Below are positions 45,801 to 59,600 of a stretch of DNA of 64,000 bases, in pieces. The notes under the pieces were generated by a model, which worked only from the letters and a program-made list of their open reading frames with translations, ran no database searches and was not told where the DNA came from. The stretch is taken from assembly GCA_943736015.1 (NCBI GenBank), contig OX031066.1, positions 10,606,245 through 10,670,244 on the forward strand, given 5' to 3'. Position 1 is the stretch's first letter; every line of letters starts with the position of its first letter. This stretch comes from Tridacna crocea. Taxonomy: Eukaryota > Mollusca > Bivalvia > Cardiida > Cardiidae. Both the position numbers and the translations under genes were made by a program.

Positions 45801-48378
45801 TGTTTTCTACCCTATCAAAGAAAATTTTGATTATTAGTTATTCTTACATCTTATTGTATCTTTATGGCCTATTTTTTTAATTCTTCAAACGAAAACAAGA
45901 TTTTTTTTCATCTGAAAAAGTTTCTGCAACAGCAACCGCTTGCTTCTGAATTTTATTTTTTGGTGCAGCGGTTAAACATAACATTGACTTTTGACTCACA
46001 CGGTCACCAAAACTGACCCTGGTATGAAAACAGGGAAATGTTTCATTTACCTTTCTTGGATTTGTGCAACAGGTATCAATTGCCTCCAAAAGTGTCTAAG
46101 TTGATTTTACGATTTCATGCGCAGCACGTAACCGTCTCATATGGGTGAGATGGTCATCGCAACCGAATCATTGGCCCTAGTGAGAAAAAATGAAAAAAGA
46201 AAAATCCCCATATTTGACTTGAGAAACAGGTGTCGTCTGCTATGAAATGTCCCGTAAGTCGATTTTTTCATGTTTTCGCGGATACGTAACTGGCACCTAC
46301 GAGACAGTAGTCAGCGTAAATGGATTTGTTGTCATGGTATAAAGAGATTGGAGGAAAAAAAAATAGAAAATTTGTTCCCTATATTTGACTTAAGAAACAG
46401 GTGTCGTCTGCTATGAAATGTCCCGTAAGTCGATTTTTCATGTTTTTGCGGATACGTAACTGGCACCTACGAGAAAGTACTCAATGTAAATGGGTTTGTT
46501 GTCACGTACGATATAAAGAGATTGGAGAAAAAAAATAATAAAGAATTCAGTTCTCTTTCTTTGACTTATGCAACAGGAAGCAGTTGCTACTGAAAAGAGT
46601 CTTCATGTCTTTTTTTAGCCACTTATCACATCATTTTCTGGTGTTCTCGCATGTGCGTAACTGGCACGTATGAAACAGTAGTCAACGTAACTGGGTTTCT
46701 TGTTGCGGTTTGAAGATATCAGAAAAATTATGCTTCAGTTCCTTGCTACTGAAAGAGTTTTCAGTCTTCTTTTAGCCACTTGTCACATTGTTTTCTGTGC
46801 TTTTTGCATGTGCGTAACTGGCACGTATGAGATGGTAATCAACGTAACTGGGTTTCTTGTCGTGGTTTAAAGCGATTAGAAAAAATAGCATTTCAGTTCC
46901 CTTTGTTTGATTTATGCAATAGGAAACAATTGCTACAGAAAGAGTTTTCAGTCTCTTTTTTTAGCAACTTCTCACAATTAATTTCTGTGTGTTTTTTTCA
47001 CACTGTACATTGATCATTTTGGCTTATATGAATTTGATGTGGCCCAAATCAGGAAATCCAATTAAAGGGTAAAGGGGGGAATCAAGGGTTTACTTTAAGG
47101 GAAGTAACTCTTGCAAGGGGCTTGAAAAGACCAAACAAGGTCTTCTGCCACCTTGTTTTCTTTAATTTTGGCCCTTTTTCAGTGAAATCTGGCATGTGTG
47201 GATGGTGCATGCCTGGCAGTTTGCCAAGGACTGCACAGCAGCCTTTAAAAAAGACTTTAAATCCACTTTTATGCCGTTTTTTGTTCACTGTTTTCTATCG
47301 ATTTATATTAGGGCGCCATTTTGTTTGGCTGACTGGGCCCATTTTGATTTCTCAAAGCCTCTCTGACTGGCAGACCGGGCCCATTTTTGAATTTCTCACA
47401 GCCTCTCTGATTGGCTGTTGGCACCCATTCTGATTTCCTAAAAGCTTCTGTGATTGGATAATTTCACAGAGGGATGAGATTTGATTGGATGATTGGGAGG
47501 GGGGGTATATATTTATCCTTATTGACCCCTTACCATACAATGACGCCTTTTAACACCCCTAAAAGAGAAGACTTTGGAAAATAATCTGAGAAAAGGAGAC
47601 AATGCAGGTTACCAGCATTTTCTCCTTTTCCCACAATGTTTTCTACCCTATCAAAGAAAATTTTGATTATTAGTTATTCTTACATCTTATTGTATCTTTA
47701 TGGCCTATTTTTTTAATTCTTCAAACGAAAACAAGATTTTTTTTCATCTGAAAAAGTTTCTGCAACAGCAACCGCTTGCTTCTGAATTTTATTTTTTGGT
47801 GCAGCGGTTAAACATAACATTGACTTTTGACTCACACGGTCACCAAAACTGACCCTGGTATGAAAACAGGGAAATGTTTCATTTACCTTTCTTGGATTTG
47901 TGCAACAGGTATCAATTGCCTCCAAAAGTGTCTAAGTTGATTTTACGATTTCATGCGCAGCACGTAACCGTCTCATATGGGTGAGATGGTCATCGCAACC
48001 GAATCATTGGCCCTAGTGAGAAAAAATGAAAAAAGAAAAATCCCCATATTTGACTTGAGAAACAGGTGTTGTCTACTATGAAATGTCCCTTAAGTCGATT
48101 TTTTCATGTTTTCGCGGATACGTAACTGGCACCTACGAGACAGTAGTCAGCGTAAATGGATTTGTTGTCATGGTATAAAGAGATTGGAGGAAAAAAAAAT
48201 AGAAAATTTGTTCCCTATTTTTGACTTAAGAAACAGGTGTCGTCTGCTATGAAATGTCCCGTAAGTCGAATTTTCATGTTTTTGCGGATACGTAACTGGC
48301 ACCTACGAGAAAGTAGTCAACGTAAATGGGTTTGTTGTCACGTACGATATAAAGAGATTGGAGAAAAAAAATAATAAA

Positions 48379-48403
48379 GAATTCAGTTCTAGAATTCAGT
48401 TCT
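48379..48403 (+). repeat. Second instance of the private duplication, three monomers downstream
   Basis: Same duplication as at 42856, exactly 5,523 bp away, which equals three monomers. The linked variant CTACTATGAAATGTCCCTTA also occurs in both monomers, 305 bp upstream in each. Confidence 0.95.
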
Positions 48404-51400
48404 CTTTCTTTGACTTATGCAACAGGAAGCAGTTGCTACTGAAAAGAGTCTTCATGTCTTTTTTTAGCCACTTATCACATCATTTTCTGGTGTTCTCGCA
48501 TGTGCGTAACTGGCACGTATGAAACAGTAGTCAACGTAACTGGGTTTCTTGTTGCGGTTTGAAGATATCAGAAAAATTATGCTTCAGTTCCTTGCTACTG
48601 AAAGAGTTTTCAGTCTTTTTTTAGCCACTTGTCACATTGTTTTCTGTGCTTTTTGCATGTGCGTAACTGGCACGTATGAGATGGTAATCAACGTAACTGG
48701 GTTTCTTGTCGTGGTTTAAAGCGATTAGAAAAAATAGCATTTCAGTTCCCTTTGTTTGATTTATGCAATAGGAAACAATTGCTACAGAAAGAGTTTTCAG
48801 TCTCTTTTTTTAGCAACTTCTCACAATTAATTTCTGTGTGTTTTTTTCACACTGTACATTGATCATTTTGGCTTATATGAATTTGATGTGGCCCAAATCA
48901 GGAAATCCAATTAAAGGGTAAAGGGGGGAATCAAGGGTTTACTTTAAGGGAAGTAACTCTTGCAAGGGGCTTGAAAAGACCAAAACAAGGTCTTCTGCCA
49001 CCTTGTTTTCTTTAATTTTGGCCCTTTTTCAGTGAAATCTGGCATGTGTGGATGGTGCATGCCTGGCAGTTTGCCAAGGACTGCACAGCAGCCTTTAAAA
49101 AAGACTTTAAATCCACTTTTATGCCGTTTTTTGTTCACTGTTTTCTATCGATTTATATTAGGGCGCCATTTTGTTTGGCTGACTGGGCCCATTTTGATTT
49201 CTCAAAGCCTCTCTGACTGGCAGACCGGGCCCATTTTTGAATTTCTCACAGCCTCTCTGATTGGCTGTTGGCACCCATTCTGATTTCCTAAAAGCTTCTG
49301 TGATTGGATAATCTCACAGAGGGATGAGATTTGATTGGATGATTGGGAGGGGGGGTATATATTTATCCTTATTGACCCCTTACCATACAATGACGCCTTT
49401 TAACACCCCTAAAAGAGAAGACTTTGGAAAATAATCTGAGAAAAGGAGACAATGCAGGTTACCAGCATTTTCTCCTTTTCCCACAATGTTTTCTACCCTA
49501 TCAAAGAAAATTTTGATTATTAGTTATTCTTACATCTTATTGTATCTTTATGGCCTATTTTTTTAATTCTTCAAACGAAAACAAGATTTTTTTTCATCTG
49601 AAAAAGTTTCTGCAACAGCAACCGCTTGCTTCTGAATTTTATTTTTTGGTGCAGCGGTTAAACATAACATTGACTTTTGACTCACACGGTCACCAAAACT
49701 GACCCTGGTATGAAAACAGGGAAATGTTTCATTTACCTTTCTTGGATTTGTGCAACAGGTATCAATTGCCTCCAAAAGTGTCTAAGTTGATTTTACGATT
49801 TCATGCGCAGCACGTAACCGTCTCATATGGGTGAGATGGTCATCGCAACCGAATCATTGGCGCTAGTGAGAAAAAATGAAAAAAGAAAAATCCCCATATT
49901 TGACTTGAGAAACAGGTGTCGTCTGCTATGAAATGTCCCGTAAGTCGATTTTTTCATGTTTTCGCGGATACGTAACTGGCACCTACGAGACAGTAGTCAG
50001 CGTAAATGGATTTGTTGTCATGGTATAAAGAGATTGGAGGAAAAAAAAATAGAAAATTTGTTCCCTATATTTGACTTAAGAAACAGGTGTCGTCTGCTAT
50101 GAAATGTCCCGTAAGTCGATTTTTCATGTTTTTGCGGATACGTAACTGGCACCTACGAGAAAGTACTCAATGTAAATGGGTTTGTTGTCACGTACGATAT
50201 AAAGAGATTGGAGAAAAAAAATAATAAAGAATTCAGTTCTCTTTCTTTGACTTATGCAACAGGAAGCAGTTGCTACTGAAAAGAGTCTTCATGTCTTTTT
50301 TTAGCCACTTATCACATCATTTTCTGGTGTTCTCGCATGTGCGTAACTGGCACGTATGAAACAGTAGTCAACGTAACTGGGTTTCTTGTTGCGGTTTGAA
50401 GATATCAGAAAAATTATGCTTCAGTTCCTTGCTACTGAAAGAGTTTTCAGTCTTTTTTTAGCCACTTGTCACATTGTTTTCTGTGCTTTTTGCATGTGCG
50501 TAACTGGCATGTATGAGATGGTAATCAACGTAACTGGGTTTCTTGTCGTGGTTTAAAGCGATTAGAAAAAATAGCATTTCAGTTCCCTTTGTTTGATTTA
50601 TGCAATAGGAAACAATTGCTACAGAAAGAGTTTTCAGTCTCTTTTTTTAGCAACTTCTCACAATTAATTTCTGTGTGTTTTTTTCACACTGTACATTGAT
50701 CATTTTGGCTTATATGAATTTGATGTGGCCCAAATCAGGAAATCCAATTAAAGGGTAAAGGGGGGAATCAAGGGTTTACTTTAAGGGAAGTAACTCTTGC
50801 AAGGGGCTTGAAAAGACCAAAACAAGGTCTTCTGCCACCTTGTTTTCTTTAATTTTGGCCCTTTTTCAGTGAAATCTGGCATGTGTGGATGGTGCATGCC
50901 TGGCAGTTTGCCAAGGACTGCACAGCAGCCTTTAAAAAAGACTTTAAATCCACTTTTATGCCGTTTTTTGTTCACTGTTTTCTATCGATTTATATTAGGG
51001 CGCCATTTTGTTTGGCTGACTGGGCCCATTTTGATTTCTCAAAGCCTCTCTGACTGGCAGACCGGGCCCATTTTTGAATTTCTCACAGCCTCTCTGATTG
51101 GCTGTTGGCACCCATTCTGATTTCCTAAAAGCTTCTGTGATTGGATAATCTCACAGAGGGATGAGATTTGATTGGATGACTGGGAGGGGGGTATATATTT
51201 ATCCTTATTGACCCCTTACCATACAATGACGCCTTTTAACACCCCTAAAAGAGAAGACTTTGGAAAATAATCTGAGAAAAGGAGACAATGCAGGTTACCA
51301 GCATTTTCTCCTTTTCCCACAATGTTTTCTACCCTATCAAAGAAAATTTTGATTATTAGTTATTCTTACATCTTATTGTATCTTTATGGCCTATTTTTTT

Positions 51401-53599
51401 AATTCTTCAAACGAAAACAAGATTTTTTTTCATCTGAAAAAGTTTCTGCAACAGCAACCGCTTGCTTCTGAATTTTATTTTTTGGTGCAGCGGTTAAACA
51501 TAACATTGACTTTTGACTCGCACGGTCACCAAAACTGACCCTGGTATGAAAACAGGGAAATGTTTCATTTACCTTTCTTGGATTTGTGCAACAGGTATCA
51601 ATTGCCTCCAAAAGTGTCTAAGTTGATTTTACGATTTCATGCGCAGCACGTAACCGTCTCATATGGGTGAGATGGTCATCGCAACCGAATCATTGGCCCT
51701 AGTGAGAAAAAATGAAAAAAGAAAAATCCCCATATTTGACTTGAGAAACAGGTGTCGTCTGCTATGAAATGTCCCGTAAGTCGATTTTTTCATGTTTTCG
51801 CGGATACGTAACTGGCACCTACGAGACAGTAGTCAGCGTAAATGGATTTGTTGTCATGGTATAAAGAGATTGGAGGAAAAAAAAATAGAAAATTTGTTCC
51901 CTATATTTGACTTAAGAAACAGGTGTCGTCTGCTATGAAATGTCCCGTAAGTCGATTTTTCATGTTTTTGCGGATACGTAACTGGCACCTACGAGAAAGT
52001 AGTCAACGTAAATGGGTTTGTTGTCACGTACGATATAAAGAGATTGGAGAAAAAAAATAATAAAGAATTCAGTTCTCTTTTTTTGACTTATGCAACAGGA
52101 AGCAGTTGCTACTGAAAAGAGTCTTCATGTCTTTTTTTAGCCACTTATCACATCATTTTCTGGTGTTCTCGCATGTGCGTAACTGGCACGTATGAAACAG
52201 TAGTCAACGTAACTGGGTTTCTTGTTGCGGTTTGAAGATATCAGAAAAATTATGCTTCAGTTCCTTGCTACTGAAAGAGTTTTCAGTCTTTTTTTAGCCA
52301 CTTGTCACATTGTTTTCTGTGCTTTTTGCATGTGCGTAACTGGCACGTATGAGATGGTAATCAACGTAACTGGGTTTCTTGTCGTGGTTTAAAGCGATTA
52401 GAAAAAATAGCATTTCAGTTCCCTTTGTTTGATTTATGCAATAGGAAACAATTGCTACAGAAAGAGTTTTCAGTCTCTTTTTTTAGCAACTTCTCACAAT
52501 TAATTTCTGTGTGTTTTTTTCACACTGTACATTGATCATTTTGGCTTATATGAATTTGATGTGGCCCAAATCAGGAAATCCAATTAAAGGGTAAAGGGGG
52601 GAATCAAGGGTTTACTTTAAGGGAAGTAACTCTTGCAAGGGGCTTGAAAAGACCAAAACAAGGTCTTCTGCCACCTTGTTTTCTTTAATTTTGGCCCTTT
52701 TTCAGTGAAATCTGGCATGTGTGGATGGTGCATGCCTGGCAGTTTGCCAAGGACTGCACAGCAGCCTTTAAAAAAGACTTTAAATCCACTTTTATGCCGT
52801 TTTTTGTTCACTGTTTTCTATCGATTTATATTAGGGCGCCATTTTGTTTGGCTGACTGGGCCCATTTTGATTTCTCAAAGCCTCTCTGACTGGCAGACCG
52901 GGCCCATTTTTGAATTTCTCACAGCCTCTCTGATTGGCTGTTGGCACCCATTCTGATTTCCTAAAAGCTTCTGTGATTGGATAATTTCACAGAGGGATGA
53001 GATTTGATTGGATGATTGGGAGGGGGGGTATATATTTATCCTTATTGACCCCTTACCATACAATGACGCCTTTTAACACCCCTAAAAGAGAAGACTTTGG
53101 AAAATAATCTGAGAAAAGGAGACAATGCAGGTTACCAGCATTTTCTCCTTTTCCCACAATGTTTTCTACCCTATCAAAGAAAATTTTGATTATTAGTTAT
53201 TCTTACATCTTATTGTATCTTTATGGCCTATTTTTTTAATTCTTCAAACGAAAACAAGATTTTTTTTCATCTGAAAAAGTTTCTGCAACAGCAACCGCTT
53301 GCTTCTGAATTTTATTTTTTGGTGCAGCGGTTAAACATAACATTGACTTTTGACTCGCACGGTCACCAAAACTGACCCTGGTATGAAAACAGGGAAATGT
53401 TTCATTTACCTTTCTTGGATTTGTGCAACAGGTATCAATTGCCTCCAAAAGTGTCTAAGTTGATTTTACAATTTCATGCGCAGGACGTAACCGTCTCATA
53501 TGGGTGAGATGGTCATCGCAACCGAATCATTGGCCCTAGTGAGAAAAAATGAAAAAAGAAAAATCCCCATATTTGACTTGAGAAACAGGTGTCGTCTGC

Positions 53600-53640
53600 T
53601 ATGAAATGTCCCGTAAGTCGATACGTAACTGGCACCTACG
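53600..53640 (+). repeat. Monomer with 21-bp internal deletion
   Basis: All neighbours read GTCGATTTTTTCATG...GCGGATACGTAAC. Here it is GTCGATACGTAAC. The loss runs between two GAT words, as expected of slippage, and explains the short 1,818-bp period between landmarks 52644 and 54462. Confidence 0.9.
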
Positions 53641-56600
53641 AGACAGTAGTCAGCGTAAATGGATTTGTTGTCATGGTATAAAGAGATTGGAGGAAAAAAA
53701 AATAGAAAATTTGTTCCCTATATTTGACTTAAGAAACAGGTGTCGTCTGCTATGAAATGTCCCGTAAGTCGATTTTTCATGTTTTTGCGGATACGTAACT
53801 GGCACCTACGAGAAAGTAGTCAACGTAAATGGGTTTGTTGTCACGTACGATATAAAGAGATTGGAGAAAAAAAAATAATAAAGAATTCAGTTCTCTTTTT
53901 TTGACTTATGCAACAGGAAGCAGTTGCTACTGAAAAGAGTCTTCATGTCTTTTTTTAGCCACTTATCACATCATTTTCTGGTGTTCTCGCATGTGCGTAA
54001 CTGGCACGTATGAAACAGTAGTCAACGTAACTGGGTTTCTTGTTGCGGTTTGAAGATATCAGAAAAATTATGCTTCAGTTCCTTGCTACTGAAAGAGTTT
54101 TCAGTCTTTTTTTAGCCACTTGTCACATTGTTTTCTGTGCTTTTTGCATGTGCGTAACTGGCACGTATGAGATGGTAATCAACGTAACTGGGTTTCTTGT
54201 CGTGGTTTAAAGCGATTAGAAAAAATAACATTTCAGTTCCCTTTGTTTGATTTATGCAATAGGAAACAATTGCTACAGAAAGAGTTTTCAGTCTCTTTTT
54301 TTAGCAACTTCTCACAATTAATTTCTGTGTGTTTTTTTCACACTGTACATTGATCATTTTGGCTTATATGAATTTGATGTGGCCCAAATCAGGAAATCCA
54401 ATTAAAGGGTAAAGGGGGGAATCAAGGGTTTACTTTAAGGGAAGTAACTCTTGCAAGGGGCTTGAAAAGACCAAAACAAGGTCTTCTGCCACCTTGTTTT
54501 TTTTTAATTTTGGCCCTTTTTCAGTGAAATCTGGCATGTGTGGATGGTGCATGCCTGGCAGTTTGCCAAGGACTGCACAGCAGCCTTTAAAAAAGACTTT
54601 AAATCCACTTTTATGCCGTTTTTTGTTCACTGTTTTCTATCGATTTATATTAGGGCGCCATTTTGTTTGGCTGACTGGGCCCATTTTGATTTCTCAAAGC
54701 CTCTCTGACTGGCAGACCGGGCCCATTTTTGAATTTCTCACAGCCTCTCTGATTGGCTGTTGGCACCCATTCTGATTTCCTAAAAGCTTCTGTGATTGGA
54801 TAATCTCACAGAGGGATGAGATTTGATTGGATGATTGGGAGGGGGGGTATATATTTATCCTTATTGACCCCTTACCATACAATGACGCCTTTTAACACCC
54901 CTAAAAGAGAAGACTTTGGAAAATAATCTGAGAAAAGGAGACAATGCAGGTTACCAGCATTTTCTCCTTTTCCCACAATGTTTTCTACCCTATCAAAGAA
55001 AATTTTGATTATTAGTTATTCTTACATCTTATTGTATCTTTATGGCCTATTTTATTTTTTTAATTCTTCAAACGAAAACAAGATTTTTTTTCATCTGAAA
55101 AAGTTTCTGCAACAGCAACCGCTTGCTTCTGAATTTTATTTTTTGGTGCAGCGGTTAAACATAACATTGACTTTTGACTCGCACGGTCACCAAAACTGAC
55201 CCTGGTATGAAAACAGGGAAATGTTTCATTTACCTTTCTTGGATTTGTGCAACAGGTATCAATTGCCTCCAAAATTGTCTAAGTTGATTTTACGATTTCA
55301 TGCGCAGCACGTAACCGTCTCATATGGGTGAGATGGTCATCGCAACCGAATCATTGGCCCTAGTGAGAAAAAATGAAAAAAGAAAAATCCCCATATTTGA
55401 CTTGAGAAACAGGTGTCGTCTGCTATGAAATGTCCCGTAAGTCGATTTTTTCATGTTTTTCGCGGATACGTAACTGGCACCTACGAGACAGTAGTCAGCG
55501 TAAATGGATTTGTTGTCATGGTATAAAGAGATTGGAGGAAAAAAAAAAATAGAAAATTTGTTCCCTATATTTGACTTAAGAAACAGGTGTCGTCTGCTAT
55601 GAAATGTCCCGTAAGTCGATTTTTCATGTTTTTGCGGATACGTAACTGGCACCTACGAGAAAGTAGTCAACGTAAATGGGTTTGTTGTCACGTACGATAT
55701 AAAGAGATTGGAGAAAAAAAATAATAAAGAATTCAGTTCTCTTTTTTTGACTTATGCAACAGGAAGCAGTTGCTACTGAAAAGAGTCTTCATGTCTTTTT
55801 TTAGCCACTTATCACATCATTTTCTGGTGTTCTCGCATGTGCGTAACTGGCACGTATGAAACAGTAGTCAACGTAACTGGGTTTCTTGTTGCGGTTTGAA
55901 GATATCAGAAAAATTATGCTTCAGTTCCTTGCTACTGAAAGAGTTTTCAGTCTTTTTTTAGCCACTTGTCACATTGTTTTCTGTGCTTTTTGCATGTGCG
56001 TAACTGGCACGTATGAGATGGTAATCAACGTAACTGGGTTTCTTGTCGTGGTTTAAAGCGATTAGAAAAAATAGCATTTCAGTTCCCTTTGTTTGATTTA
56101 TGCAATAGGAAACAATTGCTACAGAAAGAGTTTTCAGTCTCTTTTTTTAGCAACTTCTCACAATTAATTTCTGTTTGTGTTTTTTTCACACTGTACATTG
56201 ATCATTTTGGCTTATATGAATTTGATGTGGCCCAAATCAGGAAATCCAATTAAAGGGTAAAGGGGGGAATCAAGGGTTTACTTTAAGGGAAGTAACTCTT
56301 GCAAGGGGCTTGAAAAGACCAAAACAAGGTCTTCTGCCACCTTGTTTTCTTTAATTTTGGCCCTTTTTCAGTGAAATCTGGCATGTGTGGATGGTGCATG
56401 CCTGGCAGTTTGCCAAGGACTGCACAGCAGCCTTTAAAAAAGACTTTAAATCCACTTTTATGCCGTTTTTTGTTCACTGTTTTCTATCGATTTATATTAG
56501 GGCGCCATTTTGTTTGGCTGACTGGGCCCATTTTGATTTCTCAAAGCCTCTCTGACTGGCAGACCGGGCCCATTTTTGAATTTCTCACAGCCTCTCTGAT

Positions 56601-59600
56601 TGGCTGTTGGCACCCATTCTGATTTCCTAAAAGCTTCTGTGATTGGATAATTTCACAGAGGGATGAGATTTGATTGGATGATTGGGAGGGGGGGTATATA
56701 TTTATCCTTATTGACCCCTTACCATACAATGACGCCTTTTAACACCCCTAAAAGAGAAGACTTTGGAAAATAATCTGAAAAAAGGAGACAATGCAGGTTA
56801 CCAGCATTTTCTCCTTTTCCCACAATGTTTTCTACCCTATCAAAGAAAATTTTGATTATTAGTTATTCTTACATCTTATTGTATCTTTATGGCCTATTTT
56901 TTTAATTCTTCAAACGAAAACAAGATTTTTTTTCATCTGAAAAAGTTTCTGCAACAGCAACCGCTTGCTTCTGAATTTTATTTTTTGGTGCAGCGGTTAA
57001 ACATAACATTGACTTTTGACTCACACGGTCACCAAAACTGACCCTGGTATGAAAACAGGGAAATGTTTCATTTACCTTTCTTGGATTTGTGCAACAGGTA
57101 TCAATTGCCTCCAAAAGTGTCTAAGTTGATTTTACGATTTCATGCGCAGCACGTAACCGTCTCATATGGGTGAGATGGTCATCGCAACCGAATCATTGGC
57201 CCTAGTGAGAAAAAATTAAAAAAAGAAAAATCCCCATATTTGACTTGAGAAACAGGTGTCGTCTGCTATGAAATGTCCCGTAAGTCGATTTTTTCATGTT
57301 TTCGCGGATACGTAACTGGCACCTACGAGACAGTAGTCAGCGTAAATGGATTTGTTGTCATGGTATAAAGAGATTGGAGGAAAAAAAAATAGAAAATTTG
57401 TTCCCTATATTTGACTTAAGAAACAGGTGTCGTCTGCTATGAAATGTCCCGTAAGTCGATTTTTCATGTTTTTGCGGATACGTAACTGGCACCTACGAGA
57501 AAGTAGTCAACGTAAATGGGTTTGTTGTCACGTACGATATAAAGAGATTGGAGAAAAAAAATAATAAAGAATTCAGTTCTCTTTTTTTGACTTATGCAAC
57601 AGGAAGCAGTTTCTACTGAAAAGAGTCTTCATGTCTTTTTTTAGCCACTTATCACATCATTTTCTGGTGTTCTCGCATGTGCGTAACTGGCACGTATGAA
57701 ACAGTAGTCAACGTAACTGGGTTTCTTGTTGCGGTTTGAAGATATCAGAAAAATTATGCTTCAGTTCCTTGCTACTGAAAGAGTTTTCAGTCTTTTTTTA
57801 GCCACTTGTCACATTGTTTTCTGTGCTTTTTGCATGTGCGTAACTGGCACGTATGAGATGGTAATCAACGTAACTGGGTTTCTTGTCGTGGTTTAAAGCG
57901 ATTAGAAAAAATAGCATTTCAGTTCCCTTTGTTTGATTTATGCAATAGGAAACAATTGCTACAGAAAGAGTTTTCAGTCTCTTTTTTTAGCAACTTCTCA
58001 CAATTAATTTCTGTGTGTTTTTTTCACACTGTACATTGATCATTTTGGCTTATATGAATTTGATGTGGCCCAAATCAGGAAATCCAATTAAAGGGTAAAG
58101 GGGGGAATCAAGGGTTTACTTTAAGGGAAGTAACTCTTGCAAGGGGCTTGAAAAGACCAAAACAAGGTCTTCTGCCACCTTGTTTTCTTTAATTTTGGCC
58201 CTTTTTCAGTGAAATCTGGCATGTGTGGATGGTGCATGCCTGGCAGTTTGCCAAGGACTGCACAGCAGCCTTTAAAAAAGACTTTAAATCCACTTTTATG
58301 CCGTTTTTTGTTCACTGTTTTCTATCGATTTATATTAGGGCGCCATTTTGTTTGGCTGACTGGGCCCATTTTGATTTCTCAAAGCCTCTCTGACTGGCAG
58401 ACCGGGCCCATTTTTGAATTTCTCACAGCCTCTCTGATTGGCTGTTGGCACCCATTCTGATTTCCTAAAAGCTTCTGTGATTGGATAATCTCACAGAGGG
58501 ATGAGATTTGATTGGATGATTGGGAGGGGGGGTATATATTTATCCTTATTGACCCCTTACCATACAATGACGCCTTTTAACACCCCTAAAAGAGAAGACT
58601 TTGGAAAATAATCTGAGAAAAGGAGACAATGCAGGTTACCAGCATTTTCTCCTTTTCCCACAATGTTTTCTACCCTATCAAAAAAAATTTTGATTATTAG
58701 TTATTCTTACATCTTATTGTATCTTTATGGCCTATTTTTTTAATTCTTCAAACGAAAACAAGATCTTTTTTTCATCTGAAAAAGTTTCTGCAACAGCAAC
58801 CGCTTGCTTCTGAATTTTATTTTTTGGTGCAGCGGTTAAACATAACATTGACTTTTGACTCGCACGGTCACCAAAACTGACCCTGGTATGAAAACAGGGA
58901 AATGTTTCATTTACCTTTCTTGGATTTGTGCAACAGGTATCAATTGCCTCCAAAAGTGTCTAAGTTGATTTTACGATTTCATGCGCAGCACGTAACCTTC
59001 TCATATGGGTGAGATGGTCATCGCAACCGAATCATTGGCCCTAGTGAGAAAAAATGAAAAAAGAAAAATCCCCATATTTGACTTGAGAAACAGGTGTCGT
59101 CTGCTATGAAATGTCCCGTAAGTCGATTTTTTCATGTTTTCGCGGATACGTAACTGGCACCTACGAGACAGTAGTCAGCGTAAATGGATTTGTTGTCATG
59201 GTATAAAGAGATTGGAGGAAAAAAAAATAGAAAATTTGTTCCCTATATTTGACTTAAGAAACAGGTGTCGTCTGCTATGAAATGTCCCGTAAGTCGATTT
59301 TTCATGTTTTTGCGGATACGTAACAGGCACCTACGAGAAAGTAGTCAACGTAAATGGGTTTGTTGTCACGTACGATATAAAGAGATTGGAGAAAAAAAAT
59401 AATAAAGAATTCAGTTCTCTTTTTTTGACTTATGCAACAGGAAGCAGTTGCTACTGAAAAGAGTCTTCATGTCTTTTTTTAGCCACTTATCACATCATTT
59501 TCTGGTGTTCTCGCATGTGCGTAACTGGCACGTATGAAACAGTAGTCAACGTAACTGGGTTTCTTGTTGCGGTTTGAAGATATCAGAAAAATTATGCTTC

